Assembly: GCF_000711965.1 (NCBI RefSeq)
Contig: NZ_JONS01000019.1
Location: 1-64,000 of the forward strand
Direction: 5' to 3'
Origin: Actinomyces israelii DSM 43320
GTDB lineage: Bacteria; Actinomycetota; Actinomycetes; Actinomycetales; Actinomycetaceae
Length of the DNA: 64,000 bases
Under the pieces are notes generated by a model, which saw nothing but the letters and a program-made list of their open reading frames with translations, was not told where the DNA came from and ran no database searches. The position numbers and the translations under genes are program-made. Shown in pieces: positions 7,856 to 16,491 of the stretch; positions within the stretch are counted from its first letter, which is position 1; each line of letters opens with the position of its first letter.

Positions 7856-10486
7856 ATGTCTTTCTTGTCGCGCATGCGCGCCCCCGGCAGGTCGGTCATT
7901 GCCGGCGCGATTGTGCTCATACTTGTCCTGGTCGCGTCCTGGGCCGGGCTGACCCTATCCGCTCAGGCCGCGGTCAACGAGAACATCAAGATCAGTGACT
8001 TCTCGCTGGTGTCCTCCAACGGAAACGGGGCCGAGGACCCCAGCTACAACAACACCAAGGTCGATGACATCCTCAAGCTGAAATTCGCCTGGGATGCCAC
8101 CAACGCGGACCCCAGGAGCGGGCAGTCCTTCCAGATCACGCTGCCCAGCCAGCTCCGCAACCGCGAGAGCCTGACCGAGCCGATGAAGGTGACCTACAAC
8201 GGCGCCGACCACACGATCGGCGAGTGCGTCATGGACGACCAGACCATCACCTGCACCTTCAATGACGCCCTCGACACCCTCCGGGGCCAGGGATTCGACG
8301 GCTTGAACGGCAGGGGATCCGCGCTGGTCGTGGCCGCCAAGGCCACGGAGGAGTCCACGGTGACGATCGACGCCAACGGCAAGAAGACCGCCGTGCCGAT
8401 CCCCGGGGGCCGCATCGCTGAGAACAGCGGCATCAGCTACACGCCTGAGACCCTGCGCAAATGGGCATTCGACGTCACCGCCGCCTCGAAGCAGATGGAC
8501 TGGGAAGTCGATCTCGGCCCCTCCCAGCTCAAGGATGTCCTGGCAGGAGCGGGCACGCCCATCGTTCTGGACGGACACACGCGTTCCACCATCACCCTCA
8601 CTGACGAGATCAGTCCCGGTCACGCCTACTCCCCGGACCTCTCGAAATGGCATCTCGATATCGGTACCAGCTCCACCCGCGATGCCATCTACGGGCAGGT
8701 CACCGACGCCACCGGAACCGACCAGGACACCTCCCAGGGAGACTTCGACCTCAACGTCGTCATTGAGGGCAACCGGGCCACCATCACCATCACCGGCCCC
8801 TTCGCCGCGGACACCAACTACATCATCTACTACGCCTCGACGCCCTCCTCCGAGAACGGGACGGTCCAGCCCGGACTGGAGTACAAGAACAACGTCCACC
8901 TGAAGGGCACCGACCGAGAGGCGTCCTGGTCCGTGTACTACACGAGGTCCTTCACCATCGACGTGAAGCTCGCCCCAGGCTTCGGAGGCTTCAGCGTCGC
9001 CAAGCTGCTCACCGGCTCCGGCGCCCCGAAGGTGCCCGCCGGCACGACCTTCGACGTCGCCGTCGACTACACCCTGCCCGGCGGCGCCACCGTCGACACC
9101 TACCAGGGCTGGACAGCCCCCGGCACCGTCAACGACTCCCGCACCGGAGGCCGCACGGTCCTGAAGGTCTCCAGCGGAGACACGACCACCTACCCGGGGA
9201 CCTTCCCCGCCGGCACCGTGCTCACCCTCAGCGAGGACACCTCCACGGCGTCCGCGACCCCGGAGGGGACCGCCTGGGGCAGCCCCAAGTTCACGGTCGA
9301 TAATCAGGCCGGGTCCAGCCTCACCATCGCCGACCAGAAGTCGACCGCGGTGACGCTGAAGAACACGTCCGAGGAGACCGCCCCTCGCACCGGCCGGTTC
9401 TCGATCGCCAAGACGGTGAGCGGCGACGGCGACTTCACCGGCTCCACCTTCGTCTTCCCCTACGCCTGCGACAACGGCGCTGCGGACGTCCTGCGCGTCC
9501 CCGGCGACGGGACCGTCGTCACGAGCCCCGAGCTGGCGGAGGGAACGACCTGCGAGATCAGCGAGGACACCAACGAGGCCGCGCAGGACGGGTACTCTCT
9601 CGTCTCCTCGCTCTCGAAGAGCTCGGTGACCATCGCCGCCGGAGAGGTGATCGCGGTGACGGCCACCAACACCTACTCGCGCGAGACCGGCACCTTCTCC
9701 GTGGTCAAGCACGCGACGGACAAGGAGGAGCCGCAGCCCGATCCCGTCCCGGCCTCCGGCGACCCTGCGGGCGCTGCGGCCGACGACCAGCAGGCCGCCG
9801 GAGACACGGAAAACACGGCCCTGGCGGAGAAGGAGTTCACCTTCACCTACACCTGCAATGACGCCAACGCCACCAAGGGCACGCTGAAGGCCAAGGGCAA
9901 CGGGTCCACCACGCCCTCCAACGTCCAGCTGCCCCTGGGCACCTCCTGCACCATCACCGAGGACGTGGCCGACGCGCAGGTGCCCGGATACACGCTTAAG
10001 GCGCCCGAGGCGCAGACCGTGACGATCGGCCCCAAGGACCAGCTGGTGGAGGCCTTCTTCACCAATGTCTACACCCCGACGGAGCCGGAGCCCACACCGA
10101 CGCCAGAGCCCACGCCGACGACGGAGCCCACGCCGACGCCGGAGCCCACACCGACGACGGAGCCCACACCGACGCCGTCGCCCGAGCCGAGCGACTCGCC
10201 ATCACCCACGCCCGCCCCGACGCCGGAGCCCAGCGAGGCCCCCTCGCCGGAGCCCAGCGACTCGCCGGCTCCCGAGCCGAGCGAGATGCCGACGCCCGAG
10301 CCCAGCGACCCACCGTCACCCACGCCCGCCCCGACGCCGGATGAGCCGAGTGAGTCGCCAAGCTCGCCGGCGCCGGACGGCGGGAGCTCGCTGGCGCGCA
10401 CCGGAGCGAGCATGTCGATCGCGCTCCTGGCCGCCACGGCCGTCGCGGGCGGTGCCGTCCTGCTGGTCGAGCGCCGTCGGGCCTGA
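7856..10486 (+). CDS. LARTG wall-anchored, adhesin-like surface protein with DUF5979 repeats
   Basis: An 876-residue secreted wall protein. A signal peptide covers about residues 1-39 (hydrophobic VIAGAIVLILVLVASWAG, cut near AQA). Residues about 40-370 form a large beta-rich region resembling Ig-like adhesion domains of Gram-positive MSCRAMMs. From about 375 come repeated domains of the DUF5979 type (GRFSIAKTVSGDGDFTGSTF, then YACDNG and GTTCEISEDT; again GTFSVVKHATD, then FTYTCND and GTSCTITED). A Pro/Thr/Ser/Glu stalk follows (about 742-840). The end is a sortase signal LARTG (846-850), a hydrophobic stretch and ERRRA. GAGAGGA precedes the ATG at good spacing. It probably works in attachment, but the ligand is unknown. 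A strong terminator follows. Confidence 0.9.
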   Translation: MSFLSRMRAPGRSVIAGAIVLILVLVASWAGLTLSAQAAVNENIKISDFSLVSSNGNGAEDPSYNNTKVDDILKLKFAWDATNADPRSGQSFQITLPSQLRNRESLTEPMKVTYNGADHTIGECVMDDQTITCTFNDALDTLRGQGFDGLNGRGSALVVAAKATEESTVTIDANGKKTAVPIPGGRIAENSGISYTPETLRKWAFDVTAASKQMDWEVDLGPSQLKDVLAGAGTPIVLDGHTRSTITLTDEISPGHAYSPDLSKWHLDIGTSSTRDAIYGQVTDATGTDQDTSQGDFDLNVVIEGNRATITITGPFAADTNYIIYYASTPSSENGTVQPGLEYKNNVHLKGTDREASWSVYYTRSFTIDVKLAPGFGGFSVAKLLTGSGAPKVPAGTTFDVAVDYTLPGGATVDTYQGWTAPGTVNDSRTGGRTVLKVSSGDTTTYPGTFPAGTVLTLSEDTSTASATPEGTAWGSPKFTVDNQAGSSLTIADQKSTAVTLKNTSEETAPRTGRFSIAKTVSGDGDFTGSTFVFPYACDNGAADVLRVPGDGTVVTSPELAEGTTCEISEDTNEAAQDGYSLVSSLSKSSVTIAAGEVIAVTATNTYSRETGTFSVVKHATDKEEPQPDPVPASGDPAGAAADDQQAAGDTENTALAEKEFTFTYTCNDANATKGTLKAKGNGSTTPSNVQLPLGTSCTITEDVADAQVPGYTLKAPEAQTVTIGPKDQLVEAFFTNVYTPTEPEPTPTPEPTPTTEPTPTPEPTPTTEPTPTPSPEPSDSPSPTPAPTPEPSEAPSPEPSDSPAPEPSEMPTPEPSDPPSPTPAPTPDEPSESPSSPAPDGGSSLARTGASMSIALLAATAVAGGAVLLVERRRA
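10078..10380 (+). repeat. Pro/Thr/Ser-rich stalk coding repeats
   Basis: Degenerate tandem repeats encode PEPTPTPEPTPTTEPTP and then PEPSDSPSPTPAPTPEPSE units. They form the wall-spanning stalk of the surface protein. Repeats of this kind change length easily by slippage. Confidence 0.85.
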
Positions 10487-10505
10487 TTCCGCTCAACCCG
10501 CATAA

Positions 10506-10543
10506 GAGCGCCGGTGGAGCCCTCGGGGGCTCCACCGGCGCTC
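10506..10543 (+). terminator. Intrinsic-type terminator hairpin after surface protein gene
   Basis: Perfect 16-base arms GAGCGCCGGTGGAGCC (10506-10521) and its complement (10528-10543) with a 6-base loop, 20 bases after the stop codon. There is no T-run, as is common in GC-rich actinobacteria. Confidence 0.85.
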
Positions 10544-10553
10544 GCGCGCGTGA

Positions 10554-10779
10554 CGGGCCCCCGGTCGCGGCCCGGATAATGGCTGGGGCAGCCGCCTCGC
10601 CCAGCTCCTGCTCTCCATCGTCCTCGTGCCGCTCGCCGCCCTCTCCGTGCTCAGAATAATCCCGGCCCTGCGCTCGACGGGTTACGCCAGCGTGTACGGC
10701 TCCGTCCCGAACCTGATTGCGATTATGGGCTTCAGCATGACGCCGCTATTTCGCAGGGCCGACGACGAGTCCGCGTAAG
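10554..10779 (+). pseudogene. Small membrane-protein remnant
   Basis: After a stop at 10551-10553 the frame is open to TAA at 10777-10779 and reads two hydrophobic segments: LAQLLLSIVLVPLAALSVL and, after RSTGYASVYGS, VPNLIAIMGFSMTPLF. It has no ATG; only CTG or GTG codons could start it, and there is no ribosome site. The clear membrane pattern and sensible codon use suggest the 3' part of a small membrane protein gene whose start is lost. The family is not recognised. Confidence 0.35.
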
Positions 10780-10844
10780 GCGCGCCCTCATGCGGCCGGT
10801 CCCCGCCGACGCCGGCTGATAGCAGCAGGCCGACGCCGGTCGGG

Positions 10845-11606
10845 TCAGGATGTTCCCATCGTGAGGGTGATGCGGCGAATCCAAGACGGGTTGTGACGAT
10901 AGAAGCCGCTCACAGTAATGAGATCGACCGGCTCGGTGCTGGTCGTCAGAACCCGATCCTTCTCACTGGAGGCGGGCAACCAGGACGCAGGTGTGCTCGT
11001 GCCGTCCGATTCGTTCGCATCGGGCGTTCGCAGCACCCATACGTCGCCGGTGGGCGTGATTCGCCGCGTCACGATCATTCCCGTCACACTGAGACGCGCC
11101 CCCGTCTCAGGATCGACGAGCTCCCGCGGAGTCTCGCGCTCCTGCGCTTTCCCGGAGGCGTCCGGGTCGCCCGCTGCGCCCGTGCGGTCCGCGTAGCCCG
11201 TATAGCGCTCCGTCCAGCCGTTCGGATATACGCGGTAGACATGATCGATGGTGCTGCGAGTCTCTCCAGTATCGGGATCCGACAGGCTCAGGGCGGCGGG
11301 AGAGCAGGTCGAGGACGCGCAGTGCGAGGAGTAGTCGGAGTACTTGCGCAGTGAGGTCACGGCGCTGTTCGCGGTCGCGCCCACGAGCCAGCCGGTTGCC
11401 GGCCAGCTGAAGGGATCGGATTTCGGATCCGTCAGGGAGTAGGACGTCATGGTTCCGCCACCGGGATGGGAGGTGGGCGAGGTCTCGACGACAAGAGCAT
11501 CGTTGGTCAAGGCCAGGCCCAGAACCCTCTCGCCCGTCTCCACGGTGCGCACCACCTCCCCGGTCTCGGCCGAGAGCACCACAAGGGTCCGAGACTGGTC
11601 GGTCAC
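10845..11606 (-). pseudogene. Beta-propeller (PQQ-like) protein fragment, downstream copy
   Basis: A 253-residue reading frame from a GTG, without signal peptide or membrane anchor. Repeated blade-like motifs are seen (SAETGEVVRTVETGERVLGLAL, SLSDPDTGETRSTIDHV, VDPETGARLSVTGMIV), as in PQQ-like or WD-type propellers of actinobacterial secreted proteins. Its end (ITVSGFYRHNPSWIRRI) resembles the end of the upstream fragment (VDTNSEGGFYEHEYRIYG), so the two look like tandem paralogues. Full-length relatives begin with an N-terminal membrane segment and have more blades, so this one looks truncated at its 5' end. It may be expressed but is probably not functional. Confidence 0.55.
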
Positions 11607-11783
11607 ATCATCTCCCCGCCGGGCGGATTCCTCAGACGACGGCGGTGCTCTGCTGGCGGGGCGAACCAGGGGTGGAAAGACCTGCTGAACCAGAGAAGGA
11701 GTCCTGCGCGCAGGCCCAGACAGGGCGCGGATTCATCGAGCCCTGCGGGCTCGGCGCGCTGCGCAGCAGCCGATGTCTTCATA

Positions 11784-13001
11784 TCATTTCACCCCGTAGA
11801 TACGATACTCGTGCTCATAGAATCCGCCCTCGCTATTCGTATCGACGAGAATGACTGAGCCCCCGGGAGCCGCCACCACGCACGGCACAGAACGGGACGT
11901 ATAGCTTCCCTCCACCAGCTGACTGAGACTATATTCCAAGTCACGCCGGTCCGATACGTCGTCAGCGGCGGATGTTGAGGAGATCAGAACTGTGAGCGAC
12001 GCGGATCCGTCTGACGCCTGGACCCGAACGGCCATCTCCTCCCCATGGGGCTCGCCGGCCTGCCAGCCATAACCCACCGAGGCCCTGGTCATGCTCGCGT
12101 CCTGCGGGCCCATGGAGACCATACGGGCGGCGGGATCGAAGACGGAGCCGACCCAGGAGTGATCCGCAGGATTCTCCGATCCGCCGGTACCCTGCTCGGT
12201 GAGCTCGGGATACATGACGAGCTGCCGAGAGGCCATGGAGGCCATGGAGGCCATCCGGTTGAGTCCGGCCGTCCTGCCCAGGGCAACTCGTTCGGCGGCG
12301 TCGCCGCCGTGGGCGCCGACGTCGTCGATGCTCACCGCTGACGCGTCCCGGCTGCCGGACTCGCCCGCGCTCCCTTCTGCGTAGACGGCCACTGCTCCGT
12401 CGACAACCGCGAGCACCCGGTAACCTCTCTTATCGGAGATGGGGTCGAGAGCCACGTCCTGCAAGGTGGTAACGGAGTCCAATGCGGTGCCGGGCACGAG
12501 ATCCGGGCGACCCACGGGATTCGATTCGGATTCCTTGTCCTGCCTCCACGCACCGGCAATGAAGGTTGAGTGCCCTGCGGGCCCCGAGTACATGCCGGCG
12601 TTCCGGTAGTCCGACGCGAGGGTTCCCAGGTGGTGCCCGTCGGCCAGGGAGAATGCCTGGTCGCGAATGAGCACCGCGGAATCAGTGAGCTGCAACCGCC
12701 CCGGACTCGCCTCGTCCATTGGTTGCCGAACGGCGACATCACCGGTGATCGTGTCGAGGACGATCACGCTGCCACTCTCCTCCCGTTCGGGGAAGCTGCG
12801 CTTGAGGCGAACCTGAAAGGCCAGGTGCTTGAGGTCGGGGCTGGGAACCAGGTACGTCTCCGGCTCGGGCACAGAATCATCGCTCGCCGATACAAAGTTC
12901 GCACTGCGCACCTGGTAGCCCCACAGCGTGGATCCGTCCTGGGAATCGAGTCCCCTGACAGTGTCCTTATCCAGGACAACAGGACCACGCGCACCTGCCA
13001 C
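11784..13001 (-). pseudogene. Beta-propeller (PQQ-like) protein fragment, upstream copy
   Basis: A 405-residue frame from GTG 12999-13001. Coding similarity continues upstream in frame (WDRDIESGRVLDVVAG) to a TGA at 13068-13070, so the real 5' end with its membrane anchor is missing. Blade motifs are LDSQDGSTLWGYQV, LDTITGDVAVRQP and SLADGHHLGTLASD, typical of PQQ-like propellers that keep a Trp near the strand end. A nine-base unit (GGCCATGGA) is repeated three times around 12231-12254, giving MASMASMAS. It lies just downstream of the broken response regulator on the same strand. I infer that a deletion removed the 5' part of this gene together with the 3' part of the regulator. Confidence 0.6.
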
Positions 13002-13246
13002 GACATCCAGGACCCGGCCTGATTCGATATCGCGATCCCAGACGCAGGGCGCGCAGAATAGTGGTGCTCAGGCATTGGTGAGGCAATGGTGCGAGGCGCG
13101 GCGTCGCCCGCCTCTCCCGGTTCGCCATCCCGGGCTGCGCCGCCCCGGGCCCCGCAGTCCCCGAGCGGTCCGCGCCCGCGTGCTGGACGTCCTCGGCCAG
13201 GCACCCCCTCCCTTCCCGCCGCCTCCCCCTCTTTCCCCTCCGCCCG

Positions 13247-13296
13247 CCCCCTTCGCCGAGATCGGTCGTATTCCGGCTCGATCTCAGCGAAGGGGG
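13247..13296 (-). repeat. Interspersed repeat, copy B (inside broken regulator region)
   Basis: Read on the minus strand it carries a GATCGAGCCGGAATACGA core followed by CCGATCTCGG and CGAAGGGGG, matching copies A, C and D. The left box is inverted here, so the element is also an 18-base inverted repeat with one mismatch (CCCCCTTCGC...GCGAAGGGGG). It lies exactly where similarity of the response regulator ends. Confidence 0.85.
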
Positions 13297-13302
13297 ACGG
13301 GA

Positions 13303-13642
13303 GACCCGAGGCGCCTGCCCGCAGCGCCCCCAGCACGTACTCCTCGATCTCGAACATGGTCAGAACGAGCACGCGCGTGTCCGCGAGCGCCGGGTCGGCG
13401 CAGATGCGGCGAGTGGCCTCTATGCCGGTGAGCCCCGGCATCTGGATGTCCATGACGACGACATCGGGACGCACCCCGGCCGACAGCGCGACGACCTCGA
13501 CCCCGTCTGCGGCCTGGCCTACGACCGTCAGGTCGGGCTCGGCGCCCATGAGCGCGGCGAAGGAGGCGCGCAGGAGCGCCCGGTCCTCGGCGATGGGGAC
13601 GCGGATGGGACCGCGGGCCAACTCATTCGGCTCGGTCCTCAC
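13303..13642 (-). pseudogene. NarL/FixJ-type response regulator, cut after the receiver domain
   Basis: From ATG 13640-13642 about 113 residues of a receiver domain are intact: acidic pair ED (19-20), phosphorylated Asp D65 in VVVMDIQMPG, and LVLTMFEIEEYVLGALRAGASG. In the family the next residues are FLLKD and then, after a linker, a LuxR HTH. Here the frame instead enters the interspersed repeat at 13296 and then sequence with no HTH, so the output domain is gone. The start overlaps the stop of the histidine kinase (ATGA), showing that both once formed a two-component operon. No DNA binding is possible from what remains. Confidence 0.85.
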
Positions 13643-14721
13643 GGCCGGTTCGGCAGACAGCTCGGCAGCCGCCCCGGCGGTCGGCTCGGCAGGCGACTGG
13701 CGGCCCGCTCATCCATAGCAGCTCCTCGGCCTCCCGCACGCGGGAGCCTCCATGTCCCGGTCGGGCCGCGCCGTCGGCAGTGGCGGACGGCCTCGACGAC
13801 GAAGCCGGTCCTGGCGGACTCGCCGGCCCCGCCCGCATCGCCGACCGGCGCGCGACGAACTGGCCCCGCCGTCAGGGTCCCGCCCAGGGCCCCGACCCGC
13901 TCGCGCAGGCCCCGCAGGCCCTGACCGGCCCCGGGACGCGGCTCCCAGCCGGGAGCCGGTCCGTCGTCGTCGACGGCGACGCGCAGCCGGGCCCTCTCCC
14001 GCCGGAGCGCGACGCGGGCGCGCGTGGGGCCGGCTTCAGGAGCCCGCCGTCGAGGCCAGTGCCACAAGCGCGACGCGGGCGCGCGTGGGGCCGGCATGGC
14101 GGACGGTATTGGCCAGCGCCTCGTCCACGACCCGGATGGCCGTCTCCACGACCGGAGGCGGCCGGAATCCGCGGCCACCGTCGACCGTGACCGACACGCC
14201 GTGCGGCGGGCCCGGGCCACGGCCCCGGCAAGGGCGGGTTCGAGGCTGGCGACGCCGTCGGCCCCAGCGGCACCGGCCCGGTCCACCCGCAGCACGGCCA
14301 GCATGCGCCGCAGCCCATCGGTGGCCTCGCGGGAGGCCTCCTCGGCCTCGTGCAGGGCGCCGCGCAGCCCGTCAGGATCGGTAGCGAGGCGCTGGGCCAC
14401 GGCGGCGCGCACCGTGATGGCGCCCAGGCTCCTGGAGACGGCGTCGTGCAGCTCGCGGGCGATGACGAGGCGGTCCTCCGCCACGGCCCGCCCCGCCGCC
14501 TCGTGGGCCAGTGCCCGCTCATAGTTGCGGCGGTCGCGGCGCCGCAGCCACAGGGCCGCAACCACCAGGCCGGCGATGGCGGCCAGCGTCCCCGCCCGGG
14601 CGGGGAGCGGCGGCGTCGGGGAGATCCCGACGACCGTGATCCCAACCACGAGGAGTATCAGGCAGCTGGCGACCACGCCTCCCAGCATGGAGCGGCGCGA
14701 CGAGACGGCGGGTGCAGGCAC
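13639..14721 (-). pseudogene. NarL-type sensor histidine kinase, frameshifted and partly duplicated
   Basis: The first 145 residues look intact: two membrane segments (about 12-33 and 44-60) and a HisKA_3 dimer helix with the phospho-His in ARELHDAVSRSLGAITVR. Near 14210 the family similarity jumps frame: the ATPase N-box (VVDEALANTVRHAGPTRARVAL) lies in another frame. At 14006-14095 a 61-base stretch is duplicated, shifting the frame again, after which the ATPase glycine box (VAVDDDGPAPG, GLRGLRERVGALGG) is back in the first frame. So at least two frame changes destroy the ATPase domain. Its former partner is the cut regulator downstream. Confidence 0.85.
14006..14095. repeat. 61-base tandem duplication inside the kinase pseudogene
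   Basis: The same 29 bases occur at 14006-14034 and 14067-14095, 61 bases apart (start AGCGCGACGCGGG, end GGGGCCGGC). Because 61 is not a multiple of three, the duplication itself shifts the kinase frame. Confidence 0.9.
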
Positions 14722-14926
14722 CCGGCCAGTCTAGAAAGGCTCCGGCCCTGCCTCATCGAACCACGGTTCGACAGCCCCCGACCCGATGCTCCCGGCCGCC
14801 CAGGCGCGGACGACGGCGGTCCAGGCGGGCGGGATCCTGCGCCTCATCCGAGCGGACGCGTGAATGCAGCGTTCCGTGCCACGGCAGGAGGCGGATTCAA
14901 CGGGCCGCTCTACCTCGTCGCTCTGG

Positions 14927-15520
14927 CTACTTCCGCTCACAGGCGATGCCATCGTTGTCACGGTCCAACCCGGACCGATATCCGGGTTCGCCCCGATAAA
15001 GCGGGGCGGCGCCGGCGGCTCGGGCCGCATCGCAGTTGCGATAGTAGACACTCTCGGGCGTTGGATGAGCCGCAGGCGCCTCCCCGGGACTCGAGGAATC
15101 GCCGTCATCCGCGGTACCAGCATCCTGCCCGCTCGCCGAGCCCTCATCCTCAGACCGGGGGACGGCGGGCTCAGGCGCAGCCCGCTCCTCCGGAGCCTGC
15201 GTTGCCGGGGCCGGGCTGTAGACGATGGTGGGCACCGGCGTCGGGGCGTAGACAACCGTGGGCACCGGCGTCGGGGTGTAGACAACGGTCACTTCCGGAG
15301 AGGGAGTATCCGTCGAATTCGGACTCGAAGTCGCAGTGGTGGACGAGCCAGAGGCACCGACCCCGATACCGAGGAGGAAGCTCAGAAAGACCAGAATGAA
15401 AGGCAGCGACTTGCGGAGCAGTTCGCGATGCCGAGGTGTCGGCCGAGGGGAGTGCACAGGAACGGGGTAGGAGGGCGAAGGGGGTGCGGGAGAGAAAGAG
15501 GGTCTGAAGGGCGTAGTCAT
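14927..15520 (-). CDS. Membrane-anchored Excalibur-domain protein
   Basis: About 197 residues from ATG 15518-15520. The N-terminus is Pro-rich and cytoplasmic, followed by one membrane segment (LPFILVFLSFLLGIGVGA). A Ser/Thr/Pro-rich outer linker then has three near-copies of VVYxPTPVPT, and the C-terminus is an Excalibur calcium-binding domain (YYRNCDAARAAGAAP, then SGLDRDNDGIACE). The DxDxDGxxCE loop binds calcium in this family. Such proteins are often extracellular nucleases or wall-associated proteins, but no nuclease domain is present. It is the only gene between 10.5 and 16.4 kb that looks complete. The ribosome site is weak; an alternative start lies 45 bases upstream. Confidence 0.8.
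   Translation of the reverse strand: MTTPFRPSFSPAPPSPSYPVPVHSPRPTPRHRELLRKSLPFILVFLSFLLGIGVGASGSSTTATSSPNSTDTPSPEVTVVYTPTPVPTVVYAPTPVPTIVYSPAPATQAPEERAAPEPAVPRSEDEGSASGQDAGTADDGDSSSPGEAPAAHPTPESVYYRNCDAARAAGAAPLYRGEPGYRSGLDRDNDGIACERK
15218..15294. repeat. 30-base tandem repeat in the Excalibur protein linker
   Basis: Two full units start at 15218 and 15248, and a partial third at 15278. Each encodes ten residues of the form VVY-x-PTPVPT on the minus strand. Confidence 0.85.
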
Positions 15521-15899
15521 GGGGGCCTCGAGCAGAAGGGGACGGCGACGTCTAGTCACGGGCATTCAAGCACGCCATCGGGACGGGTCTGCAAGACCAC
15601 GTCAACCGTTGCAGAACTGGTACCTGCGCGCCGAGCACTCCGGGCGCTCAGGAAGCAGGCGGAGGCCGGCGTCGGCGTCCGGCATAGGACCGGGGTCCGG
15701 GGCCCGCGACTCGCCTCCTCCCGGTAGGCGATGTCGCCTGTGCGACCGCGCCGGCACGCTTGACGCATAACCGCCTCCACCAGTCCCCACCGGCTCGGCG
15801 AGCGCCATCAAGGCGCCGCCAGGGAGACCCGCATCGCGCAGGGCGACTTCGTGATTGTCTATGCAGGCTGTTTTCTCCTCAGTCCTGGCAGGCCCCTGA

Positions 15900-16157
15900 T
15901 CCCGGGCGACTACCGCGTTCCTGCTGCGGGTCACGGGCCTGTCGGGCGCGGTGCTGCAGAACGACGAGAGCGTCTTCCGCATCGCGGCAACGCTCACACC
16001 GCTCCTCTTCGTCACCGTCGCCGGAGTCGCGGGCCCGTCCGTGGAGGAGCTGTTCTTCCGGCAGTTCCTCATCGGATTCATCGAGCGGTACTCACGCACC
16101 GTCATGGTCGACCTCAGCGCCTTCGCGCCGCTGCTCCTCCAGCGAGTCTTCCAGTGA
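15900..16157 (+). pseudogene. CPBP-family intramembrane protease remnant
   Basis: After a TGA at 15897-15899 the frame reads TTAFLLRVTGLSGAVLQ, then LTPLLFVTVAGVAGPSVEELFFRQFLIGFI. The EE-x3-R block (EELFFRQF) is motif 1 of the CPBP/Abi (CAAX-like) proteases. The normal following helices with the F-x3-H and H motifs are missing: the frame ends 28 codons later at 16155-16157. There is no start codon with a ribosome site. It is a remnant of a gene that lost both ends. Confidence 0.65.
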
Positions 16158-16159
16158 GG

Positions 16160-16192
16160 CCCTTCGCCGGGACCGGTGGTGTCGGCGAAGGG
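16160..16192. terminator. Hairpin after the CPBP remnant
   Basis: CCCTTCGCCG (16160-16169) pairs perfectly with CGGCGAAGGG (16183-16192) around a 13-base loop. Half of it resembles the GGCGAAGGGG end of the interspersed repeat. The following 300 bases (16193-16491) show no gene or clear signal. Confidence 0.5.
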
Positions 16193-16491
16193 GTGCGGGA
16201 ACTGGGCGAGAGGATGTCGGTTCCGGAGACGGCGGCTCGACTGGCTCGGATACGGTCTCGTCGCTCATCCTCGTGGGGTACCCGCCTTGTCCTACTTGTT
16301 ACCCCGCTCGGGCCCAACCGCCCGCGCCCCGCGCGCCCCGCCGGGCCATGGCGCGCTCCGGCGCGCTCCGGCGCGCTTCGCTCCCCGTCGAGCGGCCGCC
16401 CCGCGCCGTCGGCCCCCGGCCGGGCTCTGAGAGCCGCTGCCCCGGCGCCGAGCTCGCCAAGGACCCCGCCCAGGCCCCTTATCCTGGCCCC

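Noticed and set aside
10078-10380. Regular repeats that could suggest a CRISPR array
   Set aside because: They are in-frame codons of a Pro/Thr/Ser stalk, with no constant repeat and unique spacer pattern.
12231-12254. Nine-base repeat GGCCATGGA three times
   Set aside because: A coding slippage repeat (MASMASMAS) inside the propeller fragment. Noted there, not a separate element.
15218-15294. 30-base repeats considered as CRISPR or iterons
   Set aside because: They encode VVYxPTPVPT units in frame within the Excalibur protein.
15602-16105. 167-codon frame on the - strand
   Set aside because: No similarity. The opposite strand carries the recognisable CPBP remnant with the EELFFRQF motif.
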